From NCBI GenBank assembly GCA_037903475.1, contig JBAJFG010000198.1:186001-250000 (forward strand): a stretch of 64,000 bases of DNA, written 5' to 3'. The notes below the pieces were generated by a model, which searched no databases, was not told the origin of the DNA, and saw only the letters and a program-made list of their open reading frames with translations. Positions 33,233-44,434 of the stretch are shown piece by piece. Every line of letters begins with the position of its first letter. Positions within the stretch are counted from its first letter, which is position 1. The translations under genes were made by a program, and so were the position numbers. The DNA is from Ancylostoma caninum. Lineage: Eukaryota; Nematoda; Chromadorea; Rhabditida; Ancylostomatidae.

Positions 33233-34940
33233 CTATGCTTACCAACTTTGCGACTTCCACCAAACTGCTAGTCTGTCCTCCCTGCGTTCGCTTCTTTGCC
33301 TCGTTTTGCAAATCTGAACGTAAGCTGCTAGTTGCATGGGGCTGTCGCGGCTCCACGCTAGCATATCAGCTCTAACGAGCCACCCAGCTAACGAGGTGAA
33401 ACGAATCTATTGGATGCAGGGTTTCGGAAACTTCTTCTTGGATCTCTCGATTTTTTCGCGTTAGCGTGAGAAGAGCGATTTTACATACAGAAGGTGATGA
33501 TTTCATCCCGGTTAGAACCTCTATACAATAGCTATGTCCGTTGACGGACGGATAAACCTCTGATAAACGATAATGTAGCTGAATTTCGTTACGGTACTCT
33601 TCATTCATGACGTCAACGATCGTAGTCATCGTATGAACCTGAGGAAACCTCTCTTGTAACGATCTATTTCCGCTCTCATCTCTCCGATGAATTCAGTGTT
33701 CATGGCCAAGCTCGTTTTGCTCGAAGACAATGACATCACTTTTTTCTTCATTGTTGTTGTAAGAGGATTTTACCGTTGGGAATCAACTTTGCGAGCCATC
33801 ATCTTCTGACGTCGAGACCCTGTATTCGCTGTAAAAGTCAAAAAAAACTCCCATATCCACCCAACTCCAGGGAAAAAAAAACAGGAAACAGAAACAAAAA
33901 TTGACCTATGGCTTGAGACGATGACTGACCAAGTGGACATTGCCTTCTGCGTGGAGTCTCTGAATCAACGTGTCCATGACAAATACATCGTCTTTCAATA
34001 CAAGAACCACGGATATGCGTGGGAAGTATCATCTCATGGAATTTACTTGTAAGGGTATCAGCCCATCTCGCTCGTGCCACTAGTTGCCTCCATACGTTTC
34101 GCCATTGCCAACTGCTCACTATCTTCTACTCTTCAAGAACGTATGGGAGAATATGGGAGACTGGATAAAAGGGCACGAGTTCTATCGACGGACACGTGTA
34201 ATCTACAGGAAACACTATACTCGTAGAACTGGTTCTGAAAAAGGCTAGTAACAGCAGTCGTTTCCCCCATGTAGACCGTTTTGGTGTCAACGATATATTT
34301 TTATTGTTAGGGAGACTGAAATCTTTCATATACTTATGCCTATCAATGTTCTAGAGTTCAATTCTATCGGAGACTACTGCCGGTGTTCTACTTCTTACTA
34401 CTGGTGAAGCAGTCGTGATGGCCGGAAAGGCTATTCTGCTCTTTCATTTCCCGCGAGCTAAGCCTGTGAGTGCCTGTTCAGATGAGTAATTCACAATTAA
34501 GAGCAAATAACAGAAACGACAAAGATAAAATAGTGCATGCACGTCAGACCCAGTCTTTTCATCCTAGGATAAGATTTTTGGACCCCTTCCTAAACAGAAC
34601 CAGGGGCCGTATGAATGAACATCCCCGCTAGAGAGAGGAGGGGATCGGAGGTCAAGAATTGGAGCCGTTCCAATCGTTGGTCGTACGATTGCCAGTACTC
34701 TGAATCCCTTATAGACCCACTACATATATGTATACAAAGTTTCGGACCACCTGCTGTTCTCTTGTGCATTTACTAGGCGAGGATTCATTTTGAAGAGGGG
34801 ATGCACATCTCCTACGCTGAGTAGGAGATCACGAATGACACGTGTTTCTTATGCAATCCGCGGGAGATCTTCGTGGGTATGATATAAGCCCTAGATGACA
34901 CGTATTTAGTCCAGTGGTAATATTAGAGGAAAGATATTAA
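33233..34940. other. intergenic, no gene recognised
   Basis: Minus-strand frames at 33372-33629 and 33838-34119 match nothing I know. The sequence near 34605 (GTATGAATGAACATCCCCGC) resembles 58724-58740. Confidence 0.4.
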
Positions 34941-35355
34941 AGGCAGCACTCACGGAAATCTTCACTTCTGAAATGAGTCGCTTACCATGTAGTCGGCCGC
35001 TGGACAATCGCAACGGTAAGTCGAACATCTTGAATGGCCGTCTACCTGCGAAGATACAGCCGTGGACACATCAGCCGCTCTGGACATTAGGGTTCCGTCG
35101 CGCCAACAAACGCCGTTGACAGGGTGTGCGCGTGTGGTTCAGCGGGGACGTGTTTTCGTACCATTTGCAGGGTTCCGTGACGGGACCCATCACGGGACAC
35201 TCTTCCGCGCTGTGGACACACATGAAGTAGCGCCATCATTTCGTGTGTTTTCCGCGTGTTTCACACTACTTCATCGTTGTCAATGAGTTCATCGCCTCTA
35301 AAAACCCCGATACACCGCGAAATCTCCAATCCAAAGATTTCCGTGAGTGCTGCCT
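34941..35355. mobile_element. 415-bp TTAA-flanked MITE, AGGCAGCACTCACGG ends
   Basis: AGGCAGCACTCACGGAAAT is inverted at the right end. TTAA lies exactly at 34937-34940 and 35356-35359, a piggyBac-type target duplication. No coding capacity. A short relative of 29742-30613. Confidence 0.85.
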
Positions 35356-35572
35356 TTAATCGCCATGTCCATAACTTTCCATGAACCTTGCACTTGTGGA
35401 ACATTGGCCTATTTCTATTGATGCAGCCAGACGAGACTGTTGTGATCTTAATTCTTTGCTTGATTCTCGGCAAATACGTCATCTCTATAGCCTGGTAGGG
35501 TGAAATCAAATGTAATATTTGTAACCCATCTACTCTACACACAAAATTCTAAGCCTATTTTCATATCATTTG

Positions 35573-36697
35573 GTAAAATGCGGAGATGGAAAGCCGTACC
35601 TCAAACTTAGTCCAGTGGGTACTGTGTGGCTGTAGATTACTCGAGCAGCAATCCTGATGCTAAACGGCACAGCGAACCTTTGTGGGTTCAGGACGTTTTT
35701 TCCAGAACAGCTTGCGGACTATCCACAGATCAATATTTGTGGACAACTACACATGCATTCGAAAGCCAGAAAGGCGCCACCAAGGGTAGACAAAACCGAC
35801 ATTGTATCACTTGCCATTCTTCCAGCACAGAAGTTTCCTTTAATCCCAAATTTCTGGTGTGAGCTTAGATTTTAATGCGCTGATGGACCAAACCAAGAAG
35901 TTCGATGTTTTTAAATATGAAGCGTACGAAGATCCTTAGTGGTGAAGGTGCAGGGGTGATTTTACGCCGCCACGCATGGTAAATAGCGGAGATGGAAGAA
36001 CGTAGCCCACATTTGTTCAACTGAATGGGTATGCGATAGCGGCCACGATGTACTGTGGTAATGTAACTGAATAGCGATCAGGATAACAGACTCAAATACG
36101 GATGAAGTTTCCGCAAGAAATTTCATCCGTATTTGAGTCTGTTATCCTAATCGCTATTCTCGTCCTTCTTTGCGGCTCATTTTTGAATTTAGGTGAATCT
36201 CATGCGCTAGGATTGTGACCTTAACTTCGAAATTAGCTTCATTCTGAGATATGTGATTTGCTATGATGTAGAGCTCCCACCTAACAACCGAAAACAGAAG
36301 CTTATCCACAACTGTTTTTTGGAAGGCAGAGGTGGATATTGAAAAGCGACAGGTATGGTTGCTTGATTTCGTACAATAAAAACGCTAAGGGTGATACCCT
36401 TTGATTTCGGATTAGCGGACACTCGATGAGGCTAAAATGCTCTCATTAACCCCTCGAGGTAGTTAAAGGCTAGGATATTATAGTGGAGCCTATTTCGTAA
36501 TTTAGATCACAATCCAAGTGCATGGGGTTTGCAAGGATTCAAAGATGAACCGCAAAGAAGAATGGCGCTCAATGACCAGAGTTGTGTTCGTATTTAAAGC
36601 TGCTTTTCTCGCACCTACCTTACCCCTGCTCGCACTGACCGTTATTGAATACCAAGAGTAAGTTTGAGGTGCGGCTTTCCATCTCCGCTTTTTGCAA
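35573..36697. repeat. possible TIR element with GCGGAGATGGAAAGCCG ends
   Basis: AATGCGGAGATGGAAAGCCG and CCTCAAACTTA at about 35578-35610 are mirrored at about 36655-36692. A partial third copy (AGCGGAGATGGAAG) lies near 35987. No target duplication is evident, so the boundaries are approximate. Confidence 0.5.
36069..36159. repeat. 38-bp inverted repeat, 15-nt spacer
   Basis: GAATAGCGATCAGGATAACA at 36069-36106 pairs with 36122-36159 with a single mismatch. Confidence 0.92.
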
Positions 36698-36824
36698 TGT
36701 GGCCAAAAATTAGAATATTTAGAATTTTACCTGTAGTGTAGATAGACGTTTGATTGTGTCGCTCTATAAGTAAAAACAATCTGAAAGTATATTGTTTTAT
36801 GCGGTGAACTATAAAATTTGCCAG

Positions 36825-36975
36825 GACCCGCAAGGAACATACCAGGAAGTGCGTTCAGTTTTTCTGATGTTTGCTGGCTACCTATTTTTGTTTCTTCATC
36901 ACCCTGCACTACTTGCTCTGACTTTCTGGAAATGCACTCTTGCGTGGTATGCGACTACGATTTTCTACTCACTAG
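36825..36975 (+). CDS. candidate exon of a multi-pass membrane protein
   Basis: It is bounded by TTTGCCAG and a GTAAGT donor and open throughout: about 50 codons starting DPQGTYQEVRS, then a strongly hydrophobic stretch (VFLMFAGYLFLFLHHPALLA) and a second apolar stretch (LAWYATTIFYSL). It starts at phase 0 if the preceding intron is phase 0 and ends with one extra base. It would join in frame with the exon ending at 57251, but 20 kb of mobile elements lie between, so linkage is unproven. Family unknown. Confidence 0.4.
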
Positions 36976-37080
36976 GTAAGTCCATGCGAGCGAGCAGTCT
37001 TGTGTATCTAATAATATACTGGCGTGGGCTTTTTTCGGACCTATTGGGTTTCTACTCAAGCCAAGAAGTACATCGGTGAC

Positions 37081-37868
37081 TGGTTAGAGAATCGAGACTT
37101 TTTGAAAATTGAGTCGCTCATTCTGTTTATTGTTAAAGCGCACCTTCACCTATATAAAAACAAGAAGAATCAATAGAAAGATTATCTCGTGTAGTTCAGT
37201 TCTCACATTCATGTTCCGGGTGTAGACAGACTATAGACGATAGACAGGTACTCACAACCTTGCAAAACTGTTGTTCAATTCGAGTTTGACGTACTGGAGA
37301 ACTCCACCTCACTGGCTCTTTACCAAAAATTGAAAAAAAATCGATAGAATCAATAAATTAATACGCTAGATAGCATAGCTGTCGTGATATTAGCAGAGTC
37401 CGCCGACCTGTCACCACGGCCTGCCGCTGGCATTCGACTGTTAAGGGGAATGATTTCCTCCCCTGTGGACGAAGGAATTATTTGTTAGAGGCTGCCCCAA
37501 ATCACCTCTCATGTACCACCCAGTCGTTAGAATGCGAGCTTTTGGACAAATTCGAACTGCAGGATAGAGCCCACAAGGAGCATTTGTACACACCTACATG
37601 CGTATTCACACTCATATGCCGGGTATATACATAAATCGAATCCAGCACTGTCGAACTAAGAATTCCATCCCCTAGATCTACCCGCGTCGCAGGGCAGGCG
37701 CATGGCTGCTTTCGGTCCGCGGTAAACCCCATATCTGCCACCCAAGGCCGCGCCACGTAGCCTCGCAGCAAATCGGCTGGGATCCCTCGAAGTAGGGAGG
37801 TCCGAGGAAAAGAACCAAAAATCAATGCAATCGATGAATCGGTACGCAATCTTTTCTGTGCGAACTAT
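37081..37868. other. intergenic, no gene recognised
   Basis: The minus-strand frame at 37502-37849 lacks any recognisable domain. Confidence 0.4.
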
Positions 37869-38024
37869 ACATTGGTACTCGAACGAATATTTTCGAAAGA
37901 ATATGCTTTTCGTTATTCGAATATTCGAATAATTCGAAAAGCCAAAATATTCGGTTATTCGAACATTCGAATTATTCGAAAAGTTCAAGTATTCGATTAT
38001 TCGAATATTCGAGCACCCATGATT
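37869..38024. repeat. TTCGAATA-rich foldback repeat
   Basis: CATTGGTACTCGAA at the left mirrors TTCGAGCACCCATG at the right, and the interior is made of TTCGAATA/TATTCGAA words. Similar patches occur at 21776-21935 and 55360-55432. The style fits the subterminal repeats of non-autonomous hAT elements, but no target duplication was identified. Confidence 0.5.
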
Positions 38025-38630
38025 CGAATAATTGGTTTGATGATAAAACTGCCAATATTCACGGATTACAGACTATGATTTGCCTTCAGCATTTGAGTCG
38101 TCTTGACTAGATGCGAACGACAAACATGCGTCATTATTCTTTTATTATTTTTCTTTGATTGACAAGACCCATGGAGAAGAGGGGCCTGATTTGTTTCGAA
38201 TCACATAACAGAGGATGCTCATCTTATCACTTGCAAACTTTTAATAACGTGCTACCTTCTCTTTTGGCTTACTGTTTGGCTGAATTCAAAAGATTACAAA
38301 TCGAAAAGTCCATGCCAATTTACATGGAGGTATTGAGATTTGAAATCTCAAATTTGAGAGAAGTAGGCGTTCACCAACCTCCGTGGAAGACATAACTAAA
38401 CGATATTAGTTTTGTCTTTTGCGGTCGTTGGGCACAGAAGTGAAGTTGATTTCCTAGTTGAGACACGTTGGGAACATAGGGTGGGGGTGCGATGTGAGTG
38501 CTTCGACTTGGTTACAGATGATTTTTTCACAGGAAGCCCGATCAATCACTTCTATAGTAAGTAGAGAAACAAAGTGAAAGGATGTAATTGCTGATTACGT
38601 TCGTACCTACAGGTATATCTTTGTGAACAG
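38025..38630. other. intergenic, no gene recognised
   Basis: The open frame at 38159-38395 is fairly protein-like but unsupported by splice signals or family resemblance. Confidence 0.35.
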
Positions 38631-38855
38631 CAGTGGCGGACGCAGAAACTGGGCAGGATGGGGGGGGGGGGGGGTGCGGAGAAAATTGGGCTTTGGGGAC
38701 GAAAATGGAGAGTAGAAAACTTCAGAATTATAGTATTTATTATTACTCCATATAAATAATTTAAAAAAATAAAACAATCAATTTTGTAGAGTGATACCAA
38801 AAATACGGTGACCCCTCTCCGGGGGGGGGGGGGGTTCCTCTTGCGCTTGCCACAG
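38631..38855. mobile_element. CAGTGGCGGA MITE, diverged copy
   Basis: It starts CAGTGGCGGACGCAG, has an AT-rich centre and G/C homopolymer runs near both ends, and ends TTGCGCTTGCCACAG, a diverged mirror of the start. Same family as 57871-58145. Confidence 0.65.
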
Positions 38856-38989
38856 GTACATTACTATCACATTATCACTAATCTGGCGCTGTGCGTAGTG
38901 GCATACTCTGTCACTTTATTCAAAGGATAACCTCCTTAATTTCTTGTCTTACTTCATGACCCCGGAGGAGAAGCACGACGGAACAAAAA

Positions 38990-39417
38990 CTCAACTTGAC
39001 CATGAACATCGATTCCAGATAAGTACCCGAATCGGACGTTCGTGGTTGAGAAAATGTGGATCAATACCGGCCTTGACAATCTTTGTCGCCTACGCTCCAA
39101 CATCTAGCTACGACGGAAAGGCTTTCTATACGGACTTGGAGAAGTTCTACAGGGAAGAAAATACATTCTACAAGGTCATCGTTAGCGACTTCAACGCCAA
39201 GATTGGCCCTAGGAGAACGCCTGAGGAACTTTACATCGGTACGCAGCGGTGGAATAGACAGGGAGAGAGGCTGTCTGAGTTTATCATGACGATGAAGACC
39301 ATCCATGGTAGCTCACAATTTCAGAAGCCAACGCCCTACGATGGACGCGGGAGTCACACGGTGGAGAGTACTATAATGAAATCGACCACATCATCGTCGG
39401 TTGAAAATTCTGCCTGA
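38990..39417 (+). pseudogene. RTE endonuclease domain
   Basis: Apurinic-type (EEP) endonuclease part of an RTE element, which nicks target DNA for target-primed reverse transcription. FVAYAPTSSYDGKAFYTDLE is followed by a catalytic-region SDFNAKIG and LSEFI. The first part of the domain is missing or degraded, and the usual GDFN motif reads SDFN here. The frame ends at 39417; a shifted frame then carries the RTGSDHRLL-like end and the start of the linker. Confidence 0.85.
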
Positions 39418-39428
39418 CTAGCGTTGCG

Positions 39429-40510
39429 TTGTGCCGAAGTTCCACACCGGATCAGACCATCGGCTCCTTCGTGCAAGATTCTTCTTCTCGCGCAAAGGAG
39501 AGAAAGTTTAAGAGGAGGAGTCCCAAACCCGTCATCGATTGGGATCTCTTCACTTCGTTGGCAGGCTTTTGGGAAGATGCGATTGTCGTCAACATCGACA
39601 GAGAGTATAATCGGCTTGTTCAGCATCTCCACGACAGCAAAAAGAGCGCCGAGGGTTCAGGAGCCAACAAGAGCCGACTTTCTCACGCGACCCTCGAACT
39701 GATACGCGTGGAGCCACGAGAGCCGCAGGCAACTACCTGCTAACGTCTGAGCGAAACGGTGAAGAGAAGTGATAAAAGAATAACTAAAGGACAGACGAGC
39801 AGCAGTGTTGGCCGAAGCCGCAGAGGCAGGGAAAAGCATTCGCAGCGCCCGCCGAGACTTCGCCAATCGCGGTCGAGGATGTCCGCCTTCCGGCGCAGGG
39901 TAGAACATTTTCTTCATCAAGACAGGTAATGGAGAAGGTCATCTAGGACTTCTACTCGGATCTGTTCGATAACCACGTCCATCTCCCTCAATGTCATCTT
40001 AGGGAAAATGGATAATGGATAAGTTGTCCCATCAGTTCTCCCTTCCGGAGTCCGATATGCCACCAAGTCGGTGAATAATAGTACAGCACCGGGCCTCGAC
40101 AGGTTTCGACCGGAACATCTGAAGAACCTATCGCCAGTTCTTATCACCACCTTGGCTAGGCTTTTCATGCAGTGCCTTTCAGAATGCAAGGTACCTAACC
40201 AATGGAAGACCAGCAGGACCGTGTTGCTGTACAAGAGGGGAGACCCGCAGGACATCGGCAACTATCGCCCCATCTTCCTGCTGTCCGTCGTCTACAAGTC
40301 CTTCACGCGAGTGATCTAAATAGGATCGAAAGGACACTAGATGAAGGACAGCGAGCAAGCAGGGTTTTGAAAAGGATTCAGTACGATCGACCACACAGGC
40401 ACTAGACTCATGGAAGTATCGCGAGGGTATAGGATACCTCCGTACCTTAAATTCATCGATTTAGAGAAAGCCTTCGACTCTGTGGAGAAAGAAGCAGTCC
40501 TGGAAGCCCA
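39429..40510 (+). pseudogene. RTE linker and fingers of the reverse transcriptase
   Basis: Successive frames hold the linker (ERKFKRRSPKPVIDWDLF, LAGFWEDAIV, DREYNRLVQHLHD) and then the reverse transcriptase start: STAPGLDRFRPEHLK, TLARLFMQCLSECKVPNQWK, LLYKRGDPQDIGNYRPI. Frame changes occur near 39740, 40060, 40320 and 40390. The FIDLEKAFDSVE block at about 40450 carries the first polymerase aspartate. Confidence 0.85.
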
Positions 40511-40535
40511 GGGCAACTAGGGCATACCTACTCAA

Positions 40536-40640
40536 AAATTTCTAATAAAAAAACATAAAACAGATATCTTGAAGTCGACTTTTCAACCCTAAAACTTTCA
40601 ATTTTTATTATGAAACAATAAGAATAGAAAAATTTCTACC
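40536..40640. repeat. ~105-bp AT-rich insertion in the RTE reverse transcriptase
   Basis: It interrupts the protein between PTQ and YIKI. AAAAATTTCTA occurs at both edges (40534-40544 and 40628-40638), so it could be an insertion with an 11-bp duplication or a template-slip product. Confidence 0.65.
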
Positions 40641-41690
40641 TTACATCAAGATATTTTGTGAGCTCTACAGCAACTTCACGACCAGGATTTCTCCATTCTA
40701 CGACGACATCACCATCGAGGTCAAGAGATAGGTTTGACAAGGCGACACCGTGTCGTCAAAACTATTCAGCGCCACTCTTGAGAACGTCATGCGAAGACTG
40801 GAATGGGAATGCATGGAAGTGCAAGTTGATGGCCAGCGACTTAACCATCTTCGCTTCGCTGACGAATTCGTCCTTATAACGTCAAACATCAGCGAAGCGG
40901 AACGGATGCTCGCCGACTTCGACGACGCATGTGGGAAGATCGGTCTCCAACTGAATCTGACCAAGACGATGTTCATGAGAAACGGATGGGTCCTGGATGC
41001 CCCATTCTCGCTCAACGGAACGACCATATCCGAATACTCTAGCTACGTGCATCTGAGTCGGGAAGTCAACAAGATGAACGACCTCGCTCCAGAGCTGGGC
41101 AGGAGGAAGCGAGCGGCTTGGGGAGTTTACAATAGCATCGAGGACGTAGTGAAGAAGACGAAAAACACCAGGCTTCATGCCCACCTCTTCAACACAACGG
41201 TTCTCCGTGCTTCGAGAATCGCCTCAGAAACCTGGGCGCTGCGCAAGCAGGATGAGAACGCGGTTAGCGTCGTCGAACGCTCTATCGAGAAGGTGATGAT
41301 AGCAATTAGCCGGCTCACGCAATTGAGAGCAGGAATACGGAGCTCCCCCTTCGCGAACAGTTGTAGATCAGGGACGCTGCCCCTTACGATAAGTTGGGTA
41401 AGGTCAGGTGGACCGTACACATGATTCAACGACAACCGTTGGACAAGAGCCGTCAGCGACTGGACTCCATGGGACGTTAAGCACACAACAGAAGAGTACC
41501 GACCCGTTGGTCAGGCTTCTTCACGGAATTCTTCAAGGAGAGATACAATGCTCTTCGTGTCCCTCGAACGAAAAGAATCCATTGAACGAGTCTGCCACGT
41601 GGAGGAGACGAATGGAAGGATTGCTGACGCCCGCTCGGTATACCCGAATACCAACGGGAGTTAATGTAGCCAAGGTATAGTAAACAGGGT
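40641..41690 (+). pseudogene. RTE reverse transcriptase palm/thumb and C-terminus
   Basis: The main open stretch (40750-41424) holds LENVMRRLEWE, the catalytic block FADEF at 40855-40866, then AERMLADFDDACGKIGLQLNLTKTMF (given here only as landmarks), YVHLSREVN, RRKRAAWGVYNSIE and ETWALRKQ. The second catalytic aspartate is replaced by glutamate (FADE instead of FADD). C-terminal residues TVHMIQRQPLDKSR and RWSGFFTEFFKERYNALRVP continue in other frames to about 41690. Confidence 0.88.
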
Positions 41691-41857
41691 CGAGCGTCCG
41701 ATGGGAATTTCCCATGAGAGGGTCGTATGGGAGGGGGCTGGGATGAGGAGGAGGGGGGTCGTATTGGAGAGGTGGGGGTAGGATAATCAGAGGGGTAGCT
41801 TGACCATTGAATGAAAATTCATGATTGTTTTATGACATCATGACAAACGGTCCGCCC

Positions 41858-42010
41858 TTGAGACCAAGAACGATCACGTCATTACGTGTTAAAACACGAC
41901 TGTTGGCAGTGTTTGAGAGAAATCGGCTTCAGTGCGCCCACAGGTTCGATTCCCGGCGCCTTCAATAGATTTCTGCACGGGTCCAAATCACTTCAGAATC
42001 AAGTGTAGAG
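41858..42010 (+). repeat. tRNA-like dispersed repeat, copy 1
   Basis: It contains AAATCGGCTTCAG and CACAGGTTCGATTCCCGGCG (B-box plus tRNA-like 3' end). It is similar over about 150 bp to the reverse complement of 48010-48180. It is probably a SINE fragment or part of a larger repeat. Confidence 0.6.
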
Positions 42011-42078
42011 TAACGTGGTGAGTTACTGACTCTTAGCGAAAATGAGAGATTCCTAGTGCTCTCTCAGTTCTCAGTCAG

Positions 42079-42915
42079 GTGTTGCCGCGTAGAAATGTCG
42101 CTCAGACTGAGAAAACTGAAGTGAAAGGTAGAAATGTCACTCGCGAGAAGAGTTGTCGTGACAGTCAGCGTCGTAATGAGCGCTCCTTTGACGAAATTGA
42201 AAGGCAGCGCTCAGTTGTGATAGCTGGCCTACCTGAGCCGTCAGCAGATCTGCGGGGGCACGATAGAACTAAATTCGAATGGAAGAATATTTGAGAATTA
42301 TTTGAGGAATTGGATGTGAACTCCTCCCCTGTCATTCTGTTCCGGCTTGGGATTCCCAGTAGTGGCAAGCCGCGCCTGCTAAAGGTAGTCTTTCCAACAC
42401 CTGGCTATCAACAGGCATTTCTTCGCTGCGCCCGTAAACTGCGGAATTCATTGAAGTTTGCCAATGTGTTCATTCGGCCCTCGTTATCTCAAGAAGAGCG
42501 TAAAATTGCTTATGCACTTCGTCAGCAAAGGAGACATCTTGTAGGGACGCAAGGTGGAAGGTATCGCGTAGACAGAAACAGCTTATTTGACTTGAACACA
42601 AAAACGCGAATCCCTCTTGATAATACTTTCTACACTTCAACTCACCACAGACTGCACGATGGAACTAGTGCTCCATCCCAAAGAGCAGCTCCGTTTGCCA
42701 CTCACGGACCCAGAGGCGATTCTTCCAATTCTGCCAATGCAATGGGTTTCAGCGACCGAGGTAGTCCTGGTGGGCTCCCTTCCACATCCACGGCTTCCAC
42801 ACAAACCACTTTAACACATTCGCGACAACACAGATTTTCCGCTCAGGGCCACTTTGGACCAAAGCGAGTTTGCGCTTGTTTCTCACCGGATTTGCGAGAA
42901 CTAGGGCCTATTTGA
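42079..42915 (+). pseudogene. CR1-like ORF1
   Basis: ORF1 proteins of LINEs bind the element RNA and accompany it to the nucleus. After a basic, glutamate-rich start come RQRSVVIAGLPEPSADL and, past an in-frame TGA at 42292-42294, ELDVNSSPVILFRLG, RLLKVVFPTP and RPSLSQEERK, the style of the RRM-like core of ORF1 proteins. A Ser/Thr/Gly-rich tail follows. It would be about 278 residues with the TGA repaired. Its assignment to the same element as the reverse transcriptase rests on order and distance. Confidence 0.7.
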
Positions 42916-42959
42916 CATGCTGATCACAATTATGCCATCTATTTTACTTAGTAATGCAC

Positions 42960-43690
42960 TTCTGTAGTGTTACTGTATGTATACTGTAGAAACTGTAGAA
43001 AGAAGTTTTTCTATCAGAATTCAACCAAAATTTGCACAGGAGGGCTATTTCACATACAGATTAAGAATATGAGATCCATTGTCTACCGTATCGCTTCACT
43101 GCAAAGTTACTGTAATCATACTGTAGGAACTGTGGGAAAGGTTTTTCATCAGAATTCGCCCGAAACTGGGGTTATCTTACACTCTGAACTCGAGTACGGC
43201 ACCTATCTCGGATATGGATCTCAAATTCGTGTTCAGCATGTCAGAAACGCCTACCTGCCAAAGTTTCACTGAATTTGGTGAACAAAATGCATCTACAGTA
43301 TGCCTACAGTAACCCTACAGTACCGCGCTACCGTACAAAAAGAATTTCAAATTCGTGCTCGGCATCTCAAATAACCCCACCTGCCAAAGTTTCACTGAAT
43401 TTGGTGAATAAAATGCATCTACAGTATGCCTACAGTAACCACACGGTAGCGCTACAGTAGCCTTACAGTACTGCTGTACGGTGCAGGACTGATGGTGTAT
43501 TCATGTTCAGCACGTCACGTAACCCCGAAGTTCAAATTTGCAGTAGATGCTGTGAGAAGATACATCAACAGTATCTACAGTATGACCACAGTAATCCCAC
43601 AGTATCGCAGTTACGGTACAAAATGGATGTCATTTCCGTGTTCAGCGTGTAGAATAACCCCTAGGGACAGAATTTGCTGGAGCTCCACCT
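42960..43690. repeat. TACAGTA-rich satellite, ~126-bp unit
   Basis: CTGCCAAAGTTTCACTGAAT begins at 43255 and 43381, each followed by ATGCATCTACAGTATGCC and several TACAGTA words. Diverged units extend both ways. Related words occur at 10480-10800. Confidence 0.8.
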
Positions 43691-43710
43691 AAGGAAAAGG
43701 GATAAAACGG

Positions 43711-43777
43711 ATACGACCCACCGGTGGGTCGTATTGTCCTCTACGTAACTTCCCGTACGACCCACCGGTGGGTCGTA
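43711..43777. repeat. two copies of a perfect 22-24-bp palindrome
   Basis: TACGACCCACCGGTGGGTCG, completed to a perfect palindrome by TA, occurs at 43711-43734 and 43756-43777, in both cases followed by TTGTCC. Confidence 0.95.
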
Positions 43778-43832
43778 TTGTCCGTTATGTGTTAAACTGA
43801 GAGGACCGCAAGGTAGCCAAACGAGTAAAAGA

Positions 43833-44324
43833 ATGTGCATGCGTGTTTACAAACTAAATTGTTTTTCATCCAACTGCAAAAGTATAAAAAAGAAAATGAA
43901 TGAGCTGATAGCATTCGTGAAATGTTTTAAACCAAGCATAATGGCATTGCAAGAGACATGGGCAGATGAAACTGTGACCGACGGAATGATCCCTAGCATG
44001 CTGCCCTATAATATCATTAGACTTGATAGGCACGGCAAAGGTGGTGGTGTAGCCCTTCTACTGAAAGATCACATTGGCTTTGAACGTCTCGATTTGCAAT
44101 TCAATAGAGGAGGGATATCATGTCTTTCCGTTGACATTGCGTGTGGAAGTCATAGACTTCGCATTATCAATCTTTACCGCCCTCCAAAAGTTAGGATTCG
44201 TGATTGCTCAGATCTGATGGACCACCTTGATCTGCTAATATCAGAATGTCACTTTGATATCATCCTTCTGGATTTCAATCTAGACATTGACTGGTCTAAT
44301 TGTGCAGGAAAACCACGTGATTAA
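43833..44324 (+). pseudogene. CR1-like endonuclease domain
   Basis: N-terminal EEP-type endonuclease of ORF2. LNCFSSNCKSIKKKMNELIA matches the usual start, ALQETW carries the catalytic glutamate, and GKGGGVALLLKD, LRIINLYRPP and a DFNLDIDW block follow in order. The frame stops at TAA 44322-44324. Beyond, SPTCGSRMLDLVLSD continues in another frame, so a lesion separates the domain from the rest of ORF2. It is close to full length for the domain. Confidence 0.88.
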
Positions 44325-44434
44325 GGTCTAGTGAGTACATTTCCTTATTTGAAAGTCACAAACTCAAACAATTTGTTACTTCACCAACATGTGGATCACG
44401 CATGCTTGACTTAGTGCTATCAGACAACCACTAG

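Larger units (their letters stand above)
38940..41830 (+). mobile_element. RTE-clade non-LTR retrotransposon, decayed
   Basis: An endonuclease, a linker region and a reverse transcriptase follow in the expected order but are split over several frames. The 5' end is truncated or unrecognised. The 3' region (from about 41700) has GGGTCGTAT and GGGGG-rich sequence also found at 49915-50010, perhaps the shared 3' UTR. Confidence 0.88.

Noticed and set aside
41858..42010. A functional tRNA gene
   Set aside because: Only the 3' half is tRNA-like and the same 150-bp block recurs at 48 kb, so it is a dispersed repeat.
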